Source: Xanthobacteraceae bacterium
GTDB lineage: Bacteria; Pseudomonadota; Alphaproteobacteria; Rhizobiales; Xanthobacteraceae
NCBI GenBank assembly: GCA_028282095.1
Contig: JANQIP010000059.1
Coordinates: 1-37,581 of the forward strand
Direction: 5' to 3'
Length of the DNA: 37,581 bases
The first letter of the stretch is position 1, and the number at the start of each line of letters is the position of its first letter. A model generated the notes under the pieces. That model was not told the origin of the DNA, searched no databases, and saw nothing but the letters and a program-made list of their open reading frames with translations. The position numbers were made by a program, and so were the translations under genes. Of this stretch, positions 17,470-26,038 are shown piece after piece.

Positions 17470-18690
17470 ATGAGAAATGGGCTTGTTGCGATGTTGGCCG
17501 GCGCCGGCATGACCGTCCTCGCGACGACCACGTTGGTCGCCGAGCCGACCCAGGTCGAGAAAGTCCAGGCCGCGCTCGACGCCTGGCTTGCGGCGCGGGC
17601 GCCGATCGAAAAGGTCACCGGCATTGCCGCTTACATCAGCTTCGGCGCGGCCGGCCCGGCGATCGAGGCCTTCGCCGGCAAAGTGGGCCGCAGTCCCGAC
17701 GCCGGTCCGGTCGACCAGGACACGCTCTACCAGATGGGGAGCACGTCGAAATCGTTCACCGCGGCGGTCATCCTTCAGCTCGAGGCGGCAGACAAGCTCT
17801 CGATCAGCGATACGCTCGGCAAATGGCTGCCCCAGTATCCGGCGTGGAAGGAGGTCACCATCCGCCGCCTCCTCGACATGACAAGTGGGATTCCCAACTA
17901 TTCCGAGACCGAGTGGATGTCGCGGAGCTGGGCGAACGAGCCGATGCGCCCTCTCAGATTCAAGGAACTGGTGGATGCCGCCTATCCAAGCGCCACCAAT
18001 AAGCTTCCGGTCCGCAAAGGCTACGACTATTCGAATACCAACTATATTCTCGCCGCCATGATCGCGGAAAAGGCTTCAGGCAAGCCATTCCGCGACCTCG
18101 TCCATGAGCTGGTGATCAAGCGTCACGGGCTCTACTCGACATTCTACGAAGCCAGCAGCTACCCGGAATCGGTCATTCACAGGCTTTCGCACGGTTACTT
18201 CGAGAACGAAGCGTGCGCCGACTACCAACCGAAATGCAGGGAAACATGGAATGCACCGGTCATCGGGCGGGACATGCGCGAGCCCAGCGCCTCTTGGATG
18301 CAGGCCGCGGGGGGTGCCGTCTCGAGCGCGCGCGACGTCGATCGCTGGATGCGCGCGGTGTTCGGCGGCAAGGTGGTTCCACCCAAGCAGCAAAAAGAAT
18401 GGATGCAGCTTGTCTCGACCAAGACCGGCAAGCCGATCGCGCGCGTGTCCGGCGATGATCCGAGTGGCTTTGCCCTTGGATTGGCCAAGAAGAACCTTGG
18501 TCCTCTCGGCGCGCAGTGGTTCTATGAGGGCATGAGCCTTGGTTATCGCACGCTCTATGTCTTTTTTGCCGACCAGGATCTGATGATCACGGTGCAGACC
18601 AACAGCCAGCCACCCGAAGGCACGGACAAGCTCGGCGACGCCGTCACCGCCCTTTACGAGATCGTCAAGAAGCCACCAAAGGCCGATTAG
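17470..18690 (+). CDS. Exported serine hydrolase of the class C beta-lactamase/esterase family
   Basis: This 406-aa protein of the beta-lactamase-related serine hydrolase family (Pfam Beta-lactamase, PF00144) covers esterases, D-aminopeptidases and penicillin-binding-like enzymes. The nucleophile motif is S91-T-S-K94 in YQMGSTSKSFTAAV, the second motif is YDYSNTNY (Tyr-Ser-Asn, near 187), and LLDMTSGIPNYSE is typical. The first 24 residues (MRNGLVAMLAGAGMTVLATT...) form a signal peptide, so it acts in the periplasm or outside. AAGGAGG at 17458-17464, 5 nt before the ATG, fixes the start. Substrate is unknown; true beta-lactamase activity should not be assumed. Its TAG stop is also the first bases of an A hairpin. 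Confidence 0.88.
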   Translation: MRNGLVAMLAGAGMTVLATTTLVAEPTQVEKVQAALDAWLAARAPIEKVTGIAAYISFGAAGPAIEAFAGKVGRSPDAGPVDQDTLYQMGSTSKSFTAAVILQLEAADKLSISDTLGKWLPQYPAWKEVTIRRLLDMTSGIPNYSETEWMSRSWANEPMRPLRFKELVDAAYPSATNKLPVRKGYDYSNTNYILAAMIAEKASGKPFRDLVHELVIKRHGLYSTFYEASSYPESVIHRLSHGYFENEACADYQPKCRETWNAPVIGRDMREPSASWMQAAGGAVSSARDVDRWMRAVFGGKVVPPKQQKEWMQLVSTKTGKPIARVSGDDPSGFALGLAKKNLGPLGAQWFYEGMSLGYRTLYVFFADQDLMITVQTNSQPPEGTDKLGDAVTALYEIVKKPPKAD

Positions 18691-18724
18691 AGCGCGATTG
18701 CTTTAGCTTGATTCAAAGGCGATC
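18688..18724 (+). repeat. Degenerate A module overlapping a stop codon
   Basis: TAGAGCGCGATTGCTTTAGC followed by TTGATTCAAAGGCGATC is an A-type module with a damaged right arm. The TAG at its left end is the serine hydrolase stop codon. 18725-18907 holds no gene; from about 18800 the sequence becomes AT-rich (CATATTTCCTCATTTTTCTG) and probably contains the promoter of the ATPase-antiporter pair. Confidence 0.65.
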
Positions 18725-18907
18725 AACGACGGGTTGCGCGGCCACTTTGGCACTCCGAGACGACGTTTTGGCACTCCGGATCGACGTTCGAGCTTCGCTG
18801 CCCATATTTCCTCATTTTTCTGATCCAGCCATTTTGCTCTCACTCAGAGCCACTTGAATCGCACGGGTATATCTCACCAATCAAAGCACATTGGTATGAG
18901 GGAAATA

Positions 18908-21640
18908 ATGAATAAGCCGGATATCGATCATACCGAACCTTTATGGCACACTTTATCGATAAGAAATACGCTGGAAACCCTTAAGGCTTCGGCAGATGGG
19001 CTCTCTGCTGCCGAAGCAAAAAAAAGGCTTGCCGAATACGGCGCCAACCGTCTGCCGGAAGCCGCCCGACGCAGCGCCTTCATGCGTTTCCTGCTGCAAT
19101 TTAACAATATCCTGATTTACGTGCTGCTCGGGTCCGCCGTGATCACGGCGATGCTGGGGCACTGGGTCGATACCGGCGTGATTTTGGCCGTTGTTGTCGC
19201 CAATGCCATCATCGGTTTCGTTCAGGAGGGCAAGGCGGAAAAAGCAATGGACGCGATTCGCCATATGCTTGCTCCCCACGCCAATGTGCTACGCGACGGA
19301 GAAAGACGCAGTATCGAAGGCGAAGCGCTCGTTCCCGGCGACATTGTGCTGCTTGAGGCGGGGGATAAGGTGCCCGCGGATTTGCGCCTGCTGACAGCAC
19401 GGGGCATGTTGGTGCAAGAGGCCATTCTGACCGGCGAGTCCGTGCCCGTTGAGAAGCACACAACGCCAGCCGCAGCGGATGCGCCGCTTGGGGATCGTTC
19501 CTGCATGGCGTTTTCCGGCACTTTGGTGACATCCGGCCAAGGTCGAGGAGTCATCGTAGCGACCGGCACCAATACCGAGATCGGACGGATCAGCGGGCTG
19601 CTTTCGCACGTGGAAACGCTGACCACGCCGCTGGTGGCGCAGATGGGGGTGTTTGCCAAATGGCTCACGGTTCTCATTTTGCTGATTGCCGCGCTATTGC
19701 TGGCGTTTGGCTATTTTGTCGCCGACTACGATTTCACCGAAATGTTCATGGCGGTGGTCGGGCTGTCGGTAGCCGCGATCCCCGAAGGTCTGCCCGCCGT
19801 GCTCACCATTACGCTCGCGATTGGCGTGCAGGCCATGGCCCGGCGCAATGCCATCGTGCGGCGGTTGCCGGCGATTGAAACGCTGGGATCGGTGTCCGTT
19901 ATCTGTACCGACAAGACCGGCACGCTCACCCGCAACGAGATGATGGTGGCCTCGGTACTCAGCCGTCGGCACCTCTTTGCGTTGGAGGGTGAAGGTTATG
20001 CGCCCAAAGGGACGCTCAAACTAGACGATGCGCTGGTATCGCCATCCGAACACGCGGTGCTGGAGGAGCTCGCTCGGGCAGCGGCGCTGTGCAACGATGC
20101 GGCTTTGCGTGAAACTGACGGCGTATGGAGAGTGGAGGGCGACCCGATGGAAGGGGCGCTTCTCGCCTTTGCCGGGAAGATGGATGTGGACGTCCGCAAG
20201 GAACAGGCGGAGTGGACGCGCACCGACGCCATTCCGTTTGATGCCAAGCATCGCTTCATGGCCACACTAAATCATGACCATGAACGCCATGCATTCGTAT
20301 TCGTCAAAGGTGCGCCGGAACAGATTCTTGCCATGTGCCGCGATCAGCGCGGCGCGGACGGGAAGACGGAAGCGCTGGATGTCGATTATTGGGAGGAAAA
20401 GGCGGAAACGATCGCCGCCCGCGGACAGCGCGTGCTGGCCTTTGCCGTGAAGCCGGTGAAGCCGGAACACACCATGCTGGAGCATAGCGATGTGGAGGGA
20501 ACGCTCACACTGCTTGGCATGGCGGGGATGATCGACCCGCCGCGCCCGGAAGCGATTGCGGCGGTAGCGGAGTGTCACGGCGCCGGCATCCGGGTGAAGA
20601 TGATCACCGGCGATCATGCCAAGACCGCCGCCGCCATCGGAAAGCAAATCCGTTTGCAAAACCCGGAGAGAGTACTGACCGGGCGCGATCTTGACGGCAT
20701 GGACGACCTCGCCCTGCGTCAGGCCGTGTTGGACTGCGACATCTTCGCCCGCACCAGCCCGGAACATAAATTGCGGCTCGTTATGGCACTGCAGGCGCAT
20801 GGCATGACGGTGGCCATGACCGGCGACGGGGTGAATGACGCGCCCGCCCTCAAGCGGGCGGATGCGGGCATCGCCATGGGCATGAAGGGCAGCGAAGCCG
20901 CCAAGGAGGCGGCGGAACTGGTGTTGGCGGATGATAATTTCGCTTCCATCGCCGCTGCCGTACGCGAAGGCCGGACCGTTTACGACAACATCACGAAGGT
21001 GATCAGTTGGACGCTCCCCACCAATGCAGGCGAGGCTATGACCATCATCGTGGCATTGCTGGCGGGGATGACGCTGCCGATTACGCCGATCCAGATCCTC
21101 TGGATCAATCTGATTACCGCGATAACCCTGGGCATCGCGCTCGCGTTTGAGCCGACCGAGGAACGCACCATGCGGCGCCCGCCTCGCCCACGCCATGAAC
21201 CGTTGCTGACCGGCGGGCTGCTGTGGCACATCGTGCTGGTGTCGCTCCTGTTTCTTTGCGGCGTGTTCGGCATGTATCATTACGCTATCGACCGGGGCTA
21301 TTCGCTGGACCTTGCCCGCACGATCGCGCTCAATACGCTGGTGGTCATGGAGATCTTCCACCTGTTCTTCATCCGCAATATTTACGGCACCTCGCTGACA
21401 TGGAAATTGGCGCGGGGTACGCCGGTCTTGTGGACCGTCGTCATCGTCATTGTTGCTGCGCAATTCGCCATCACCTACCTGCCACCCATGCAGGCCGTGT
21501 TCGCCACCCAGCCTGTCCCGTTCTGGGATGGCGTGCTGATCGTCAGTATCGGTGTGGCGCTGTTCGCCATTATCGAAACCGAAAAACAGATCCGCCTGCG
21601 GGCATTTCACGCGATCCCGAACGCCTATGCCCGATCTTAG
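18908..21640 (+). CDS. Type II-like cation-transporting P-type ATPase
   Basis: This 910-aa P-type pump of the SERCA/PMR1-like group has an N-terminal cation-ATPase domain, the dephosphorylation motif T175-G-E-S, the M4 motif AAIPEGLPAV (E293), phosphorylation site D335 in CTDKTGTLT, a KGAPE nucleotide-binding block and the hinge MTGDGVNDAPALKRADAGIA. About ten membrane segments are visible. By analogy with SERCA, the M5 residues Asn706 and Glu709 (TNAGE) are kept, but M6 reads INLITAITL, so the position of SERCA Asp800 is Ala738; the ion may not be Ca2+. GAGGGA at 18898-18903 precedes the ATG. The antiporter start overlaps its end by 14 nt. Codon use looks less GC-biased than in neighbours, which hints at transfer. 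Confidence 0.93.
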   Translation: MNKPDIDHTEPLWHTLSIRNTLETLKASADGLSAAEAKKRLAEYGANRLPEAARRSAFMRFLLQFNNILIYVLLGSAVITAMLGHWVDTGVILAVVVANAIIGFVQEGKAEKAMDAIRHMLAPHANVLRDGERRSIEGEALVPGDIVLLEAGDKVPADLRLLTARGMLVQEAILTGESVPVEKHTTPAAADAPLGDRSCMAFSGTLVTSGQGRGVIVATGTNTEIGRISGLLSHVETLTTPLVAQMGVFAKWLTVLILLIAALLLAFGYFVADYDFTEMFMAVVGLSVAAIPEGLPAVLTITLAIGVQAMARRNAIVRRLPAIETLGSVSVICTDKTGTLTRNEMMVASVLSRRHLFALEGEGYAPKGTLKLDDALVSPSEHAVLEELARAAALCNDAALRETDGVWRVEGDPMEGALLAFAGKMDVDVRKEQAEWTRTDAIPFDAKHRFMATLNHDHERHAFVFVKGAPEQILAMCRDQRGADGKTEALDVDYWEEKAETIAARGQRVLAFAVKPVKPEHTMLEHSDVEGTLTLLGMAGMIDPPRPEAIAAVAECHGAGIRVKMITGDHAKTAAAIGKQIRLQNPERVLTGRDLDGMDDLALRQAVLDCDIFARTSPEHKLRLVMALQAHGMTVAMTGDGVNDAPALKRADAGIAMGMKGSEAAKEAAELVLADDNFASIAAAVREGRTVYDNITKVISWTLPTNAGEAMTIIVALLAGMTLPITPIQILWINLITAITLGIALAFEPTEERTMRRPPRPRHEPLLTGGLLWHIVLVSLLFLCGVFGMYHYAIDRGYSLDLARTIALNTLVVMEIFHLFFIRNIYGTSLTWKLARGTPVLWTVVIVIVAAQFAITYLPPMQAVFATQPVPFWDGVLIVSIGVALFAIIETEKQIRLRAFHAIPNAYARS

Positions 21641-23330
21641 CTTCCTGCACAGTTCGCCGTTTTATGAACTGACGGCGCTGATCACCCTGGCGGCGGTCAT
21701 CGGTTTCATCGGCCTGCTCCTGCATCAGCCGATGATTGTCAGCTTCATCGCCGTCGGGGTGCTGGCCGGGCCCTCTGCGCTTGGGATTGTGCGATCACAT
21801 GACCATATTGAGCTGCTGGCCGAGCTGGGCATTGCGGTACTGCTTTTCTTGGTGGGCCTTAAGCTTGATTTGAAACTGATCCGCACCCTAGGCCCGGTGG
21901 CGCTGGCCACGGGGTTGGGGCAAGTGATCTTCACGTCAGTCATCGGTTTTGCCATCGCGTTGGCGCTAGGGCTGAATACGATTACTTCGCTTTATGTTGC
22001 GGTGGCGCTGACGTTCTCCAGCACCATCATCATTGTCAAATTGCTCTCCGATAAACGGGAGGTCGATTCCCTGCACGGCCGCATTGCCATCGGGTTCTTG
22101 ATTGTCCAAGACCTTGTTGTCGTGCTGGCGATGATGGTCCTGTCCGCCTTCGGTGTGGGCGCGCATGAGGAAACCGGCAGTTCGGTGCTCGTGCATTTCG
22201 GCAGAGTCCTGCTTTACGGTCTTCTGATGCTGGGCTTTGTACTGCTCTTCGTCCGCTATCTGGCCACGCCAATGGTTGGCCGGATCGCCCGCTCTCAGGA
22301 ATTGCTTATCACCTTTGCCATTGGTTGGGCTGCACTGTTGGCGGCGATCGGCAGCCACCTGGGTTTCAGTAAGGAGCTGGGCGGCTTGCTCGCTGGCATA
22401 TCGCTGGCATCGACGCCATTCCGGGAGGCGATTGTGGCACGCCTTTCCTCCTTACGTGATTTTCTGCTGCTGTTCTTCTTCATTGCGCTGGGTTCGCAGC
22501 TTGATCTCGGCCTGCTTGGTGCGCAAATCGCCGCTGCCTTGGCCTTCTCTGTCTTTGTGCTCATCGGCAATCCGCTGATTGTAATGATCATCATGGGTAT
22601 GATGGGTTATCGAAAGCGGACCGGTTTTCTGGCAGGCCTGACCGTCGCGCAGATCAGCGAGTTTTCGCTCATTCTCATGGCGATGGGCCTCGCATTGGGG
22701 CATGTTTCCGCCGAATCTTTGGGATTGGTGACACTGGTCGGGCTGATTACCATATCCCTGTCGGTCTACATGATCACGTATTCCAACAGCCTTTATAACA
22801 AGCTCGAGCCTTACCTCGGATTGTTCGAGCGCAAGAAACCTTACCGTGAAGAAAAACTGGAGCAGCAAAGTCCCGACAAAAAAACGTATGACGTCATTTT
22901 GTTTGGGTTGGGGCGCTATGGAAAGGCTATCGCCCACTATTTGCATCAGCAAGGATTCGGTCTGTTGGCGGTCGACTTCAACCCGGATGAGGTGCGGCGC
23001 TGGCGGGACCAGGGCCATGACGTCATGTATGGCGATGCATGTGATCCGGCCTTCATCGGGAGTTTGCCACTGAAGGGTGTCAAGTGGGTTGTCTCGGCCA
23101 TGCCGCAGCATGACATCGGTGTGACCCATGAAGACCCGCGCCTATTGCTCATCGAGGGATTGAAACAGCAGCGGTACGAAGCCGGCATCGCCATATCGAC
23201 TCAACAGCCTCACGATCGGGAAATACTGAAGGAAAAAGGCGCAACCTTGATCCTGCTTCCGTTTTACGATGCTGCGGAACAGGCCGTGGCGCGGATGAAA
23301 GCGCAACAGCAGAAAAGCGCAACAGGCTGA
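21627..23330 (+). CDS. Kef-type CPA2 cation:proton antiporter with TrkA-N (RCK) domain
   Basis: This 567-aa inner-membrane transporter has about 12 membrane segments (residues about 8-380; HQPMIVSFIAVGVLAGPSA, ELGIAVLLFLVGLKLDLKLI, and later LGGLLAGISLASTPFREAIV), then a cytoplasmic RCK domain. The RCK domain has the nucleotide-binding loop F-G-L-G-R-Y-G at 426-432 (DVILFGLGRYGKAIAHYLHQ), an acidic strand end VDFNPDE and VMYGDACDPAF. The family exchanges K+ or Na+ for H+, and the RCK domain gates it by NAD(H) or similar ligands. The ATG at 21627 lies inside the ATPase gene (14-nt overlap), so the two are translationally coupled and probably serve one ion-homeostasis or pH-stress task. Ion specificity cannot be read from the sequence. 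Confidence 0.93.
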   Translation: MPDLSFLHSSPFYELTALITLAAVIGFIGLLLHQPMIVSFIAVGVLAGPSALGIVRSHDHIELLAELGIAVLLFLVGLKLDLKLIRTLGPVALATGLGQVIFTSVIGFAIALALGLNTITSLYVAVALTFSSTIIIVKLLSDKREVDSLHGRIAIGFLIVQDLVVVLAMMVLSAFGVGAHEETGSSVLVHFGRVLLYGLLMLGFVLLFVRYLATPMVGRIARSQELLITFAIGWAALLAAIGSHLGFSKELGGLLAGISLASTPFREAIVARLSSLRDFLLLFFFIALGSQLDLGLLGAQIAAALAFSVFVLIGNPLIVMIIMGMMGYRKRTGFLAGLTVAQISEFSLILMAMGLALGHVSAESLGLVTLVGLITISLSVYMITYSNSLYNKLEPYLGLFERKKPYREEKLEQQSPDKKTYDVILFGLGRYGKAIAHYLHQQGFGLLAVDFNPDEVRRWRDQGHDVMYGDACDPAFIGSLPLKGVKWVVSAMPQHDIGVTHEDPRLLLIEGLKQQRYEAGIAISTQQPHDREILKEKGATLILLPFYDAAEQAVARMKAQQQKSATG

Positions 23331-23435
23331 CATGCTCAAGAAACTGCGCTGGAACGATTTGCGCGCGGCAGATTGTCGGGCCCGCAACAGATCGGGCGCT
23401 TACGCTCGCTGACTTTTGAGGGTCGCGAACGGCCA

Positions 23436-23690
23436 GAGCGTGGCTGATTCAACCTGAAGCGATTACGCTCAAGTGACGCGGCACCAATGCTTGAGCTCGT
23501 CTCATTGTGTTGGTGCCGCATCACAAAGGATCAAATTAGCTAGAGCATGATCCCGAAGAGTTGCAGACGTTTCGGACAAGATCATGCGGCAAAACAAAGA
23601 GAATTAGAGTGCGATCGATTCAATTTAAATGGATCGCACTCGAGTGTTCCGGGCTGACAGTCCGGGTCGGACCGTTAGAGTCGGAACACC
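23436..23690 (+). repeat. Nested mosaic A-C-(B-A)-D
   Basis: In order: A at 23436-23470; C at 23472-23524 (arms of 17 nt, one change); the 15-nt CD linker AAAGGATCAAATTAG (23525-23539) and CTAG (23540-23543); a complete BA element at 23543-23641, with B (GCATGATC/GATCATGC) and A (GAGTGCGATC/GATCGCACTC, perfect); and then the remainder of D, TGTTCCGGGCTGACAGTCC to 23690. At 10276-10300 the same linker runs straight through CTAG into TATTCCGGGCTGACGG. The BA copy here therefore interrupts a CD copy right after its CTAG. 23331-23435, before this, shows no gene. Confidence 0.9.
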
Positions 23691-23735
23691 AGAATGCGGC
23701 CGAGCCGCTACGCCGACAGGGAGGTGCAGGTCGCC

Positions 23736-25592
23736 ATGTCATTTGTCCCCGATCCCGACGAGATTGAGGAGAGGCTCGCCGCACTTCCTGTCGTCACGTT
23801 CCAGGCAGGTGATGCCATATTACGTGCCGGTTCGAAAACCGGAGATCTGTTTTTTCTCAAGAAAGGCACGGCTGCCGTTATAAGGGACGGAATAGAGTTC
23901 GCCCGAGTCACACAGCCCAATGCGGTGATCGGTGAACAATCCGCGTTGCTGGATCAGCCGCACACGGCCGACGTTCGTGCCGTCGAAGTCTCCCAGTTTT
24001 ACGTCGCCAGTGGCGACCTTCTCGCACGGGACCCAGTTGTCCTTTTGTACGTGACGGCGGTTTTGGCGCGGCGTCTCAACGCCGCCGTCGGGATTCTGAT
24101 CGACCTGAAGACGCAGCTAAAGGCCGACCAGCGGGGTAGCCTTGTCGACAAGACACTCGAGACAATGGAGGGGTTGTTGGGCGGGGTGCTGCGTCTTCCC
24201 GCGCAATCGCTCGAACTTAGAAGCGCTGCTAGCCGCGCTGATGCCTTCCTCGCTGCCCATCCGAAGGCGAAAGATCAACTCCGGCGGATTTTCACCCTAA
24301 AGCTCGCCGCCGTACACGAGGGTGAGGAGCCGACGCGACGGCGCGCGCTGCGCTCCGAGTTTACCGACGAGGAGTGGCAACTGGTCAAAGAGCTGGCCGC
24401 CGATCCCTACCGCATTCTCGTCATGGCGACGCCGGCGGGCGAGGAGACCTATGCCGAGGTGGCGCACGAGGCGATCTTCCGACGATGGGACGAGCTTCAC
24501 AACTGGATTGCTGCCGATCACGAGTTCCTCGCCTGGAGAACCGGGCTCGAAGCTGCCCGCAACGCGAAGAGCCGCGCGTTCCTGATGGGCACAAGCCTGA
24601 GACAGGCTCAAGGCTGGCGAGCGACTCGCGGCGAGGATTTGTCTACCGTCGACCGGGGTTTCATCGATCGGAGCACCAAGCGCGAGAGCAAGGTCAAGGC
24701 AAGGACGCGCGCCCTTGCTTACGTGCTTCTCGTTGGCATTGTTGCGGGGCTCTTATTTTTGAACCGGTCATTTGTGCAAACACAGTGGTACTGGTACACG
24801 CAGGTTCGGCCCTATGTGCTCAGCCCTGAGGCGGAGCAGGCGTTGAACCCGGGGGGGTCCTTCCGCGAATGCGCCAAGGATTGTCCGGAGATGATCGTTG
24901 TCCCGGAAGGCGCGTTCATGATGGGGTCGCTGACGAACGAAGCGGGCCGGGATAGTGATGAAAGCCCGCAGCACGAGGTCACGATCGCCAAGCCGTTCGC
25001 CATGTCGAAATTCGAAGTGACATTCGACGAGTGGGACACCTGCGTGGCTTACGGCGACTGCGACCCGCGAATCGGCGACAGCGGCTTTGGGCGCGGCCGC
25101 AAGCCGGTGATCAACGTGACCTGGTACGACGCTAAGCGCTATGCCGCTTGGCTGTCGAAAATGACCGGGAAAACCTATCGTCTGCCCTCCGAGGCGGAAT
25201 GGGAATATGCCGCACGCGCGGGAGCCGAGACGTTATATTCATGGGGTGACGAGATCGGAAATGGCATAGCCAACTGCGTCGGCTGTGGAAGCGAGTGGGA
25301 CGGCAAGCAAACCGCTCCCGTCGGATCATTCGCTGCCAACGCATTCGATTTGAGCGATATGCACGGCAATGTCTCGGAATGGGTCGAGGATTGCTATCAC
25401 GCCAATTATGACGGAGCACCGGCGAACGGCTCGGCGTGGACTGCGGGCGGCGATTGTTCTTCCCGCATCCTGCGCGGCGGCTCCTGGGACAACAGTCCCG
25501 ATGCGCTTCGCTCTGCCAGCCGCGGCAGGGGCGCCAACTTCGCCCAGTCGAACAAGCTGGGATTCCGCGTCGTTCGCGAGCTCAACCCTTAG
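23736..25592 (+). CDS. Fusion: cNMP sensor + nSTAND1-type C-terminal region + TM + FGE/SUMF1 domain
   Basis: This 618-aa chimeric protein has four parts. Residues about 1-140 form a cyclic-nucleotide-type beta-roll (VVTFQAGDAILRAGSKTGDL, then FFLKKGTAAVI, VIGEQSALL). Residues about 165-320 match the tail that follows the NTPase in nSTAND1 proteins (LRRIFTLKLAAVHEGEEPTR, EVAHEAIFRRWDELHNWI, EDLSTVDRGFIDRS), but no P-loop NTPase precedes it. About 326-345 is a membrane helix (ALAYVLLVGIVAGLLFLNRS). Residues about 383-617 are a formylglycine-generating-enzyme-like domain (GAFMMGS, RLPSEAEWEYAARAG, GNVSEWVEDCY, RGGSWDNS, GFRVVR). ATG 23736 follows AGGGAGG (23718-23724), giving a rather long spacer; ATG 23694 is an alternative. 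The FGE part likely lies in the periplasm, with the sensor in the cytoplasm. Its TAG stop is the first codon of a B remnant. Confidence 0.87.
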   Translation: MSFVPDPDEIEERLAALPVVTFQAGDAILRAGSKTGDLFFLKKGTAAVIRDGIEFARVTQPNAVIGEQSALLDQPHTADVRAVEVSQFYVASGDLLARDPVVLLYVTAVLARRLNAAVGILIDLKTQLKADQRGSLVDKTLETMEGLLGGVLRLPAQSLELRSAASRADAFLAAHPKAKDQLRRIFTLKLAAVHEGEEPTRRRALRSEFTDEEWQLVKELAADPYRILVMATPAGEETYAEVAHEAIFRRWDELHNWIAADHEFLAWRTGLEAARNAKSRAFLMGTSLRQAQGWRATRGEDLSTVDRGFIDRSTKRESKVKARTRALAYVLLVGIVAGLLFLNRSFVQTQWYWYTQVRPYVLSPEAEQALNPGGSFRECAKDCPEMIVVPEGAFMMGSLTNEAGRDSDESPQHEVTIAKPFAMSKFEVTFDEWDTCVAYGDCDPRIGDSGFGRGRKPVINVTWYDAKRYAAWLSKMTGKTYRLPSEAEWEYAARAGAETLYSWGDEIGNGIANCVGCGSEWDGKQTAPVGSFAANAFDLSDMHGNVSEWVEDCYHANYDGAPANGSAWTAGGDCSSRILRGGSWDNSPDALRSASRGRGANFAQSNKLGFRVVRELNP

Positions 25593-25647
25593 AGCGTGAT
25601 CGCAAAAGATGATGGTAGATTAGTTCGTCCCCGAACTAATCCACCAT
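25590..25647. repeat. Truncated B module and an F-type stem
   Basis: TAGAGCGTGATCGCAAAAGA (25590-25609) is the left part of a B module whose TAG is the stop codon of the fusion gene. A stem follows at 25612-25647: ATGGT-A-GATTAGTTCG pairs with CGAACTAATC-C-ACCAT (15 of 16 pairs). The core resembles the palindrome at 16746-16773, so these may be two copies of one further module. 25648-25752 has no gene. Confidence 0.7.
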
Positions 25648-25752
25648 TCTTAGTTCGCCGTGAAAGTGCGACAGGCCGCTCGCCATCGCTCTTGCTCCCT
25701 CCCCCGCTTACGGGCGAGGTTTCGGGGAGGAGGCTGTTTCAGCCCGCTAATT

Positions 25753-25935
25753 CCGTTCATTCCCGCGAAAGCGGGAATCCAGTCTTGGCAGAGTATCCTG
25801 GGTCCCCGCTTTCGCGGGGACGAACGGATCTTCTTAAAGCGCGATGGCTTCAGGTTGAATCGATCGCGCTCCCTTTCTCTATGTTTTCTCGCATGATCTT
25901 GTCCGAAAAGTCTGCCAACTTTTCGGGATCATGCT
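25753..25935 (-). repeat. E module followed by an intact inverted BA element
   Basis: E lies at 25753-25827 (TCCCGCGAAAGCGGGA, later CCCCGCTTTCGCGGGG). The BA copy is in minus orientation: A at 25838-25872 (AGCGCGATGGCTTCAGG / TTGAATCGATCGCGCT), linker CTTTCTCTATGTTTTCTCG, and B at 25891-25935 with intact GCATGATC/GATCATGC and CCGAAAAGT/ACTTTTCGG. It is followed by TAGT, giving an ACTAG flank on the other strand. 25936-26038 has no gene. Confidence 0.88.
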
Positions 25936-26038
25936 CTAGTTTCGGCGAAGGCGATGGATAGCGGCGAAGGAATTTTGCGCAGCTTGCTCGCGAAAAAAGG
26001 CCGGGACTTTCTCGTTGATCGAGCTGGGTGCGCACCAC

